Assembly (NCBI GenBank): GCA_964464635.1
Contig: CAYXGT010000035.1
Span: 1-25,961, forward strand
From: CAYLMG01 sp964464635
GTDB taxonomy: Bacteria; Planctomycetota; Phycisphaerae; Sedimentisphaerales; Anaerobacaceae
DNA: 25,961 nucleotides
Direction: 5' to 3'
Shown here: in pieces, positions 8,111 to 13,836 of the stretch
Numbering within the stretch: the stretch's first letter is position 1
How the letters are laid out: each line of letters begins with the position of its first letter
Notes under the pieces: generated by a model
Told to the model about the DNA's origin: nothing
Database searches by the model: none
What the model saw: only the letters and a program-made list of their open reading frames with translations
Translations under genes and position numbers: made by a program

Positions 8111-9415
8111 TCAAACTCCAACCGCCTCTGACGTCACCTGCTCATATATTCTCGAACAGCGAACCGCAGAATCTCGCCATTGCAGTTTCCTTATCTCAAA
8201 ATTACCGTAATTTCGCAGTGTTATACCCAAAGGCGGATATCGCAACACCGCAATTATCTTGTTAGCCATCTCATCAACATCCCAGAAGTCAACCTTCAAT
8301 GCATGACGCAAAACCTCCGAAACCCCGCTCTGCTTACTTATTATCACCGGAACATCATTTTCCAAAGCCTCAAGCGGAACTATTCCGAAAGGCTCCGATA
8401 CCGACGGCATCACAAAAAGGTCCGCCATTTTATATATCCTGTTAACATCTTCTCCTCGCAAAAACCCCGTAAAGAGCACCTTGCTGCCGATGCCAAGACC
8501 AGCCGCCATCTCCACCGCTCGATGCATCATATCGCCGGAACCAGCCATCACAAATTTGACGTCATCCATCACCCCAAGAACCTTCTTCGCCGCGTGCAGA
8601 AAATATTCAGGTCCTTTCTGCATTGTTATTCTGCCGAGGAATAATACTACCTTCTCTTCTTTCTTTATCCCCACCTCCGAAAGAAGCTGGTTATTCCCGT
8701 TACGCTCAACTCCGTTATGAACAACTTCTACCTTATCTCCGCTCACTCCGTATCGCTCGACTATAATATTCCTGGTAAAATTGCTCACGGCGATAATCCT
8801 GTTCGCAAAATGCATCCCTTCCCGCTCGATATCATAAATCATCTGATTAACATGCTCACCGCTGCGGTCAAATTCCGTAGAATGAATGTGCACCACCAAG
8901 GGCTTACCGCTCCTCTTCGCAACCTCTATACCTGCCGGATATGTCATCCAGTCATGAGCATGAACAACATCAAACTCCTCCGTCTCCGAAAGCCTGGCTG
9001 CAACCGATGCGTAACGCTGAACCTCCGAATACATATCACCGGCATAATCCCCCGAGCTTATGAATTGACTGGATGAGCTGACCCTCCCGCTATGACCCAT
9101 ACGCTTGTGCATTAATGTCTCTTCGATTTGACGCTGGTAAACATCAGCAGTGGAATAAGGCTGAAGTGGTGAATCGATTAATCGAAATTTGGTTTTCTTG
9201 AACTCGGCTCCTCTTAACGATGAAAGGCTGGGCGATAGTGAACCGGGGCTCAACAGCTTGACATGGGTGGCGTATTCGCTTTCAACCATTTTCGGAAGCA
9301 CGAATACAACCTCAATACCGAGCTTATCCATAGCCTTGGTCAGGCCGTAGCAGGCCGTTCCCAGTCCGCCGCTTATGAAAGGGGGAAACTCCCATCCCAA
9401 CATAAAAACCTTCAT
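8111..9415 (-). CDS. Glycosyltransferase family 4 (glycogen-synthase-like)
   Basis: This 434-aa protein has a GT-B fold. The N-terminal part has MKVFMLGWEFPPFISGGLG, the glycine-rich acceptor/nucleotide loop seen in GT4 and GT5 glucan synthases, and VHAHDW at 151-156. The C-terminal part has FLGRITMQKGPEYF (259-272) and the E-x7-E motif with Glu341 and Glu349 (EPFGIVPLE). In an operon with GH57 and debranching genes, the likely role is building an alpha-1,4 glucan from a nucleotide-glucose, as in related cytoplasmic clusters; the donor is not determined. The start is supported by AGGGGAA upstream. A nine-residue mini-frame, MVARRRGTR, with its ATG at 9441, ends in an ATGA overlap with this start and could couple translation. 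Confidence 0.88.
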   Translation of the reverse strand: MKVFMLGWEFPPFISGGLGTACYGLTKAMDKLGIEVVFVLPKMVESEYATHVKLLSPGSLSPSLSSLRGAEFKKTKFRLIDSPLQPYSTADVYQRQIEETLMHKRMGHSGRVSSSSQFISSGDYAGDMYSEVQRYASVAARLSETEEFDVVHAHDWMTYPAGIEVAKRSGKPLVVHIHSTEFDRSGEHVNQMIYDIEREGMHFANRIIAVSNFTRNIIVERYGVSGDKVEVVHNGVERNGNNQLLSEVGIKKEEKVVLFLGRITMQKGPEYFLHAAKKVLGVMDDVKFVMAGSGDMMHRAVEMAAGLGIGSKVLFTGFLRGEDVNRIYKMADLFVMPSVSEPFGIVPLEALENDVPVIISKQSGVSEVLRHALKVDFWDVDEMANKIIAVLRYPPLGITLRNYGNFEIRKLQWRDSAVRCSRIYEQVTSEAVGV

Positions 9416-9856
9416 CTCGTTCCCCTTCGCCTTGCCACCATAAGAGCCTCTCTCAAAATGCGTTGATAAAAAATTTTTGACGAAAAAAACAGGTGCCTAA
9501 TCAAAAATCGCCGCTTCGGCTACCTGCTGGTAGTCGATTCATCGGCACAAAACAAAATCCTCTTAATTGAAAACAAACGAGAAAAAACTCTCAGAGTTTT
9601 TTATTATTATATAAATCGGCTTTTCAGCTGCTTTATGCTCAAAAAATTTCCCAAAAATTCCTCTTTTTAAGCACGCTACAACACATTTTATAGGCCCTTC
9701 ATCACCAGGGCCTTTCTCAGCTAATGGCAAAAATTCCTGCTCAATCAGCAATGTGTGCAAAACTTTTTTTCATACGGAAAAATTTTGGCCTGATAATAAA
9801 AATAGATAGCTGAAATTATGCACTAAAAACGGAAAAAACCTGTTCTGAACACAAAA
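9416..9856. other. Intergenic region upstream of the GT4 operon
   Basis: No convincing gene is seen. A minus-strand frame at 9563-9760 starts at a TTG without a ribosome site and resembles nothing, so it is rejected. The region should hold the promoter of the GT4-GH57-debranching operon, though no clear -35/-10 pair was recognised. It contains the AT-rich palindrome at 9582-9602 and a small GGCCCT/AGGGCC hairpin near 9692-9711. Confidence 0.45.
9582..9602. repeat. AT-rich perfect palindrome
   Basis: A6-CTCT, a single C, then AGAG-T6 form a 10-bp perfect palindrome. The T-run arm could act as a weak terminator reading rightward, and the A arm reads as T on the other strand, so it could work in both directions. 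No plus-strand gene ends here. It lies upstream of the GT4 operon and may insulate it from the histone gene. Confidence 0.35.
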
Positions 9857-9885
9857 GCTGCTCTGTCTTAAATAGACAGAGCAGC
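9850..9885 (-). terminator. Rho-independent terminator of the histone gene
   Basis: GCTGCTCTGTCT (9857-9868) and AGACAGAGCAGC (9874-9885) form a 12-bp perfect stem with a five-base loop. Read on the minus strand, the hairpin is followed by TTTTGTGTT. It lies about 60 bases after the stop of the minus-strand histone gene and fits an intrinsic terminator. Confidence 0.75.
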
Positions 9886-9944
9886 CGTGCAAACAACTTC
9901 GCTGCCAAAACCAGATAAGCTGGAACTATTGCTGGCTAAAAAGC

Positions 9945-10130
9945 TTACAGGTCCTGTGCCTTAATCGTGCTTCGACGATTTGCTTTCGTCCGGGCTGCTG
10001 CCGCGTCAAGCATACCGTAAAGCTTCTCATTGATTGCATCAAGGGATTCAGATGAACTCATCATCTTTTTGCCCTTAATATAAGCCTTGACTTTGCTGGC
10101 TACTATCAAAGAATCTCTTTTTTTTGCCAT
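9945..10130 (-). CDS. Bacterial histone-fold protein (single-histone HBb type)
   Basis: This is a 61-aa basic protein. It reads as one histone fold: helix 1 around LIVASKVKAYIKG (8-20), a long middle helix around LDAINEKLYGMLDAAAARTKAN (30-51), and the closing RRSTIKAQDL (52-61). The RxTIKxxDL ending matches the archaeal/bacterial histone signature, with an Arg-Thr pair and a terminal Asp, and resembles the short Bdellovibrio histone type. Such proteins dimerise and bind or coat DNA, so a nucleoid role is likely. The frame extends six codons upstream, but GGAGG eight bases before the ATG at 10130 fixes the start. A terminator follows at 9850-9885 and a candidate promoter lies at 10205-10233. 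It is a monocistronic gene, divergent from the plus-strand gene at 10441. Confidence 0.8.
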   Translation of the reverse strand: MAKKRDSLIVASKVKAYIKGKKMMSSSESLDAINEKLYGMLDAAAARTKANRRSTIKAQDL

Positions 10131-10204
10131 TCTAAATCCTCCATGCAAAAAATACGGTTACGAAAATACCTTTTCCATAAAAAACGCCACTTTATTACCG
10201 GCCG

Positions 10205-10233
10205 TTATTACAGAAATATCAACCCCTTTGCAA
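10205..10233 (-). promoter_or_regulatory. Candidate promoter of the histone gene
   Basis: On the minus strand TTGCAA (10228-10233) and TAATAA (10205-10210) are 17 bases apart, about 75 bases upstream of the histone start. The match to the consensus is moderate, so this is a candidate only. Confidence 0.3.
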
Positions 10234-10440
10234 CAAAAAAATATGCTTAAATAATAAATTTTTTTGCCCTCAAAAGCCCCCTTATACAAAGAATACCGAA
10301 TCCGGACGAAAACTTATCGCCGAATTTTTACCCGAAAACAAATTTTTTATAATTTCAGCTTCTAACCTTGACGAAAATAACCTACGCGAAAAAATAAATT
10401 CTCTGCCCGGACAAAAACGGGATTTTGCTGGAGAAGGAAA

Positions 10441-10755
10441 ATGACTAAACGCCGAAAAAACAAAAAAAGCCAAACCGACCTCAAGGAGCTTATCGTCATC
10501 GCATACGCAGAAGACCTTGAACACGCAAAAGACTATGAAACCCTCCTGAAAAACAATGAGATTCCCGTTATGATAAAGCAGCGGGAAGATGCCCAAACAG
10601 GCGGTAAAAAAACCATCGCCGTTATGGTCCCGGAAGAATACGCCGACGAAGCGCATGTCATTGTCGAATCACAGGATGCTTATGACGACTTTTACGAGGT
10701 CGGCATCGATGAAGAAGATGAATTCGCGACCGAGCCATTTGACAATAACTTTTAA
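10441..10755 (+). CDS. DUF2007-like small cytoplasmic protein
   Basis: This 104-aa protein has a lysine-rich start (MTKRRKNKKS) and then a core, about 16-80, of the form ELIVIAYAEDLEHAKDYETLLKNNEIPVMI followed by IAVMVPEEYADEAHVIVE. That pattern (a strand, a helix over a domain or ligand site, a short strand and a 'VPEE-A-EA' helix) is the DUF2007 'putative signal transducing' fold. The tail is strongly acidic. GGAGAAGGAAA directly before the ATG is a good ribosome site. Function is unknown. It is followed 106 bases later by another small gene on the same strand. Confidence 0.7.
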   Translation: MTKRRKNKKSQTDLKELIVIAYAEDLEHAKDYETLLKNNEIPVMIKQREDAQTGGKKTIAVMVPEEYADEAHVIVESQDAYDDFYEVGIDEEDEFATEPFDNNF

Positions 10756-10861
10756 TCAAAAACAAAAAATCAGAGCAGCAGATTACGATAACAAAGGTCT
10801 GTGTCCCCTGCTCGGCTTTTTCGTAATTTTTGGAAAATACAAATAAGGAACGGAGAAAAAA

Positions 10862-11188
10862 ATGGGAGAAGAAAATCACGCTGAAAAAAGAAGTGGTAAA
10901 GACCGCAGATGCAGCGTCGTTGACAGACGCCTGGGACTCGACCGTCGCCGCGGTCCCGGCCGACGAAGGTCCGATGACCGAAAATCTGCAGAGGAGGGAA
11001 ATATGACTGATGAGCAGTTCGAATTCCTGATGGCTATCGACGAATATAAAAGAAAAAACGACAGGCCTTTTCCAACCTGGACCGAAGTACTGGAGGTTAT
11101 CAAAGCTATCGGCTACAGGAAGGTCGCCGACCCTCAGCCGCTCGAGGAATCGGAAGAAAACGAAAAACAGCCCCAGACAGTAAACTAA
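10862..11188 (+). CDS. Conserved hypothetical protein with Arg/Asp-rich N-terminus and internal start
   Basis: The 108-aa frame has two parts. Residues 1-42 are an Arg-rich low-complexity segment with repeated DRR units (SGKDRR, VVDRR, GLDRRR, SDDRK). Residues 48-108, opening with MTDEQFEFLMAIDEYKRKN, look like a compact helical domain ending in a charged tail. GGAG sits near the first ATG. A much stronger site, GAGGAGGGAAAT, stands directly before an internal in-frame ATG at 11003, so a 61-aa short form may be the main or an additional product. I do not recognise a named family; the basic segment could bind nucleic acid or a membrane surface. Real coding is supported by both ribosome sites and the well-formed second domain. 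Confidence 0.65.
   Translation: MGEENHAEKRSGKDRRCSVVDRRLGLDRRRGPGRRRSDDRKSAEEGNMTDEQFEFLMAIDEYKRKNDRPFPTWTEVLEVIKAIGYRKVADPQPLEESEENEKQPQTVN
10991..11005 (+). promoter_or_regulatory. Strong internal ribosome-binding site and ATG
   Basis: GAGGAGGGAAAT followed by ATG at 11003 lies inside the gene at 10862-11188 and is in the same frame. It is a closer match to the anti-Shine-Dalgarno sequence than the site at the annotated start, which suggests two products from one gene, with and without the Arg-rich segment. Confidence 0.5.
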
Positions 11189-11550
11189 CTTCTTGAATCT
11201 AAAAAGGCTCAACACACCCAATAACCTCCCCACCTATGCGTAATCCCTCTAAATTTTTATCACCCCTGCAGGGATTGTTTCTAAACTTTTTAGCTTTTTT
11301 CGTTACTTCGAGATGAACAAAAAGCAAGCTGTTAATAGTCATCATTGGGGAAAACAAAGCCAATGTCGGGAAAAACAAAGCCAATATTGGGCTAAAATTG
11401 GGTTTGAATTGGCTTTGTTTGGCTTTGTTTTTTGGTTCGTTTTCGGGTAGTCCGACGTGGCGTACATTTACATATCTGGTTATATTGCAAACACTTAGCA
11501 ATGAGCCACGGGCAGGATGCCCGTGGTACGAATTGGCTTTGTTTTGCATA
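11189..11550. repeat. ACAAAGCCAAT direct and inverted repeats
   Basis: AAAACAAAGCCAAT occurs at 11351-11364 and 11371-11385, and the reverse form ATTGGCTTTGTTT at 11408-11420 and 11532-11545, with a further GGCTTTGTTTT at 11421. The two forward copies face the reverse copies and could form a large stem-loop. A CCACGGGCA/TGCCCGTGG hairpin (11506-11526) lies between the last two. No gene is supported: the long minus-strand frame here owes its codons to these repeats. Confidence 0.65.
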
Positions 11551-11682
11551 AAAAGGGTTGATTTGTAGAGCTCTCTCGACAAATGTAGAGGTGCGGTGAC
11601 AGAGGATAAACGTCCAACATAGAACGTCGAACATCCAACTTTCAATAAAAAACAGAGAAATGAGGACGGATTTTCGATGCTG

Positions 11683-11983
11683 GATTCCCGCTCCCCGCCT
11701 TCGCGGGGACAAGCTTCGCGGGAATGACACGGCCAAGATGGCCGTGTTACGCATAACCCGTTGCAGTGCAAGGGGCTAACCACAGTCGCCGTCCTCCTTC
11801 GCAAATGCTTCGGAGGATAAATTCCGGCGACTGCTAAACAGGACAAGTTCTTAAGATGTAAATTGTTGGACATTTGTTAGTCCTTACTACATAAGAATTT
11901 ACAATTATATTTTACATGAACTGCTGTTCTGAAACGTGCGGGTCTCCGCAACCTCCGCCTTCGGCGAGACAAGCCGCTTGCGG
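11683..11983. repeat. Cluster of nested GC-rich hairpins (REP-like)
   Basis: Several palindromes are packed together. GATTCCCGC...GCGGGAATG (11683-11726) encloses a second hairpin, TCCCCGC-CTTC-GCGGGGA (11692-11709). ACACGGCCA/TGGCCGTGT follows at 11727-11747. CAGTCGCCG...CGGCGACTG (11783-11833) encloses a CCTCC/GGAGG stem. CCGCAA...TTGCGG (11946-11983) encloses CGCC-TTC-GGCG. Two of these share CGCCTTCG and ACAAGC, so they look like members of one element family. A simpler copy of the first lies at 15589-15613. Confidence 0.65.
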
Positions 11984-12286
11984 GGCCTCCCCCAGTTAGT
12001 AGTATTATACCATACTCGGACTGTATATTCAATAAAAATCGAATTTTTTGGCCGACCAAATCCCTATTGAAATCCGAACTCTATTCCCGTATAATCTCCC
12101 TAAAGTGTGCGGATTTTCTTGTTTTGGCGGGAATTGCGGTTTTGGGTGCCTCGCCAGCCCGCTTTGGAATATCGGCCCTGATTTAGCTGAGGGCGAGAGA
12201 GTTGGGGTTGAAGTATTTTTTGGTTTGACGATGTGAAAAAGATTATTTAGAATCGCAGTTCGGTAGAAGTTGTTTTTAGAGAGCAT
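11984..12286. other. Intergenic leader region of the four-gene cassette
   Basis: No gene is supported on either strand. The region holds the near-consensus promoter at 12067-12095 and a GC-richer stretch at about 12120-12205 that would lie in the 5' untranslated leader of the cassette, roughly 190 bases long. A minus-strand frame (12029-12295) lacks a ribosome site and is judged spurious. Confidence 0.4.
12067..12095 (+). promoter_or_regulatory. Near-consensus sigma70 promoter before the cassette
   Basis: TTGAAA (12067-12072), a 17-base spacer, then TATAAT (12090-12095). This is one mismatch from the full consensus and points into the cassette that starts at about 12287. Expected transcription start is near 12102. 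Confidence 0.6.
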
Positions 12287-12901
12287 ATGATACATATTGG
12301 TGGAATTGCGATGGAAATCAATAACAAAAAAGACATTTTGCTATTACTCTTGTATTCACCAGGCAAAACCGATGAAATCAACGAATCTGTCCGGGGTAGA
12401 ACCCGAATCACAAAGATGATGTATCTTTTCAAGAAAGAAGTATTGAAACACTTCAAAAAAGGCACTGAAATAACGGAAGAAAATTTTTATAAGTTCTTCC
12501 CATGGAATTTTGGGCCGTTCTCTACGGAAATTTATGATGATCTTACATTTTTCGTATTGCAGGAATTCGTGATGGAAGAGGATTGTTTAGACGAGCCTGC
12601 CCTTCCGGAATCTGAGGAAGAATGGGAAGCATGGCTGGAAAACTCCGGCGTCGGCCCAGAGGGAGACCGCTATGATGAATATTACGAAAGAGAATATAAA
12701 TTAACAGAAAAAGGAATAAAGTTTGTAAGGCAAAAACTATGGCGCAGCTTAAGCAGTAGTCAGAAAAAATTACTAAAGGAATTTAAAGCAAAAATGACCA
12801 GTGTGCCCTTACGAGCTTTGGTACGATATGTCTATTCAAATTACCCTGAAGATACAATGAGTTCAGTCATAAAGGATGATGTACTTGGTAGAAATTATTA
12901 A
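12287..12901 (+). CDS. YwgA / SocA (DUF4065)-like protein
   Basis: This protein has up to 204 aa. RTRITKMMYLF (38-48), FGPFSTEIYDDL (75-86), a YKLTEKG strand (137-143) and the closing YVYSNYPE (181-188) follow the pattern of YwgA-like and SocA/Panacea (DUF4065) proteins. Those are known as antitoxin-like or proteolytic-adaptor domains and are often found near defence genes. This is family-level recognition only. A second ATG at 12311 (MEINNKKD) follows GGTGGA and may be the true start; the first has only AGAG upstream. It is the first gene of four on the plus strand and overlaps the next by 26 bases if that starts at 12876. Base composition is visibly more AT-rich than in the carbohydrate or pilus genes, suggesting acquisition. 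Confidence 0.7.
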   Translation: MIHIGGIAMEINNKKDILLLLLYSPGKTDEINESVRGRTRITKMMYLFKKEVLKHFKKGTEITEENFYKFFPWNFGPFSTEIYDDLTFFVLQEFVMEEDCLDEPALPESEEEWEAWLENSGVGPEGDRYDEYYEREYKLTEKGIKFVRQKLWRSLSSSQKKLLKEFKAKMTSVPLRALVRYVYSNYPEDTMSSVIKDDVLGRNY

Positions 12902-13421
12902 ACAATTAAGTACTATGGACATTGTTTCTGTGCTGGGAGCCTTTGTCGCTTGTGTGATTGGAATGTGGGGTAAATTACCAAAAGAATGGTTGTACCCAGA
13001 AAAAGAGCTTGAAAAAAAAATATCTTTTGCAGAGGAAAAGAATAAAGAGGAACAATCTAGAAGGCTTAAAATTGTTTTAAATAACCATTATCGCAAAATT
13101 GGGGCAGAAGATAACGATTTTGAGGATGTGCTCATTGATTATTCTGCCGCAATACAGGAACATTCTATTAGACGTATCATTTACCAAAAGTATCTTTTTT
13201 TTACGAGGCTATGTTTTGATTATCTTCTTTATTCCCTTGTAGTTGGTATAATGCTTCTTATAGCAAGTTTTTGTGCGATATCCCTTAAAAATAAATGGTT
13301 TTGTGGTATAGTCTTTGCCTGTGTTGTTTTGCTTGTTTTATCGCAAATTGCAACCCTCTGTTTTTTAAGAAAAATCAAAAAAGGAGCCGATAACAGTGTA
13401 TGCTTAAATCATTATCATTAA
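12876..13421 (+). CDS. Small membrane protein with three predicted TM segments
   Basis: I do not recognise this 181-aa protein. Three hydrophobic stretches are seen: about 14-32 (VSVLGAFVACVIGMW), 116-136 (YLLYSLVVGIMLLIASF) and 141-163 (FCGIVFACVVLLVLSQIATL). Between the first two lies a charged, helical, partly coiled-coil-like cytoplasmic or periplasmic region (40-110). The frame opens inside the end of the previous gene; an alternative ATG at 12915 would remove the overlap and start right before TM1, but neither has a strong ribosome site. The next gene starts 13 bases after the stop. In a defence-like cassette a small multi-TM protein could be a membrane-acting effector, but this is conjecture. 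Confidence 0.65.
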   Translation: MMYLVEIIKQLSTMDIVSVLGAFVACVIGMWGKLPKEWLYPEKELEKKISFAEEKNKEEQSRRLKIVLNNHYRKIGAEDNDFEDVLIDYSAAIQEHSIRRIIYQKYLFFTRLCFDYLLYSLVVGIMLLIASFCAISLKNKWFCGIVFACVVLLVLSQIATLCFLRKIKKGADNSVCLNHYH

Positions 13422-13434
13422 ATTAACAAATATT

Positions 13435-13836
13435 ATGACCGAACAGGATCTTACAATAGAAATAGAAAGCTTTCTTCAGAAGCAAAAGTATCGTATTCGT
13501 TATGAAGTCCCGAATATGGGGCAGAGTCTTGATATTCTTGCATCCAGAAGCAGGTGGGTTACAGCTATTGAAGCAAAATTAGAAAATTGGAAAAGAGCCT
13601 TGATACAATGTAGAGCGCATGAGCTTGTAGCTGATTATATCTGTATAGCTATTGCTACAAAAAAAGTATCAGAAAAACTGGAAACAGAAATCCAACAACG
13701 CGGTTATGGCTTGATACATTTTGACAGTAATAACAAAAAATGTGAGTGGGCAATAAAGCCAAAAAGAAACCTAAAAGTATGGTCGGCGCAAAGAAAATTA
13801 TTTAGCAGAAACCTGCGGGGGATTGAATATGTCTAA
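13435..13836 (+). CDS. PD-(D/E)XK nuclease-like protein
   Basis: This 133-aa protein carries what looks like a minimal restriction-endonuclease core. A helix at 4-18 with Glu11 precedes EVPNMGQSLDILA, with Asp33. TAIEAKLENWKRALIQCRAHELVADYICIAI then holds the E-x-K pair (Glu46, Lys48), followed by the QxxxH helix typical of the fold. The order D...ExK...Q is that of PD-(D/E)XK nucleases, which cut DNA or RNA. It is small, so it may act as a subunit with the neighbour it overlaps: the next gene starts eight bases before this stop. No strong ribosome site is seen. The nuclease fold is likely, the substrate unknown. Confidence 0.65.
   Translation: MTEQDLTIEIESFLQKQKYRIRYEVPNMGQSLDILASRSRWVTAIEAKLENWKRALIQCRAHELVADYICIAIATKKVSEKLETEIQQRGYGLIHFDSNNKKCEWAIKPKRNLKVWSAQRKLFSRNLRGIEYV

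Noticed and set aside
9563..9760. Minus-strand frame of 65 codons
   Set aside because: It starts at TTG without a Shine-Dalgarno sequence, crosses the AT palindrome and has low-complexity Phe/Lys runs.
10282..10656. Minus-strand frame opposite the DUF2007-like gene
   Set aside because: Phe-rich shadow of the plus-strand gene and its leader; no ribosome site.
10658..11233. Minus-strand frame of 191 codons opposite the DRR-rich gene
   Set aside because: A Phe/Ser-rich shadow of the plus-strand genes with no start signal.
11392..11754. Second overlapping minus-strand frame
   Set aside because: It lies over the same repeats in another frame and shows the same repeat-derived peptide.
11199..11873. 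Long minus-strand frame of 224 codons
   Set aside because: Its codons come from the repeats and palindromes in this region. It has no ribosome site, no domain pattern and an unusual composition, so it is repeat DNA, not a gene.
12029..12295. Minus-strand frame of 88 codons before the cassette
   Set aside because: No ribosome site and no recognisable pattern. It overlaps the plus-strand promoter and leader region. It may be part of another genome-wide repeat, which I cannot test.
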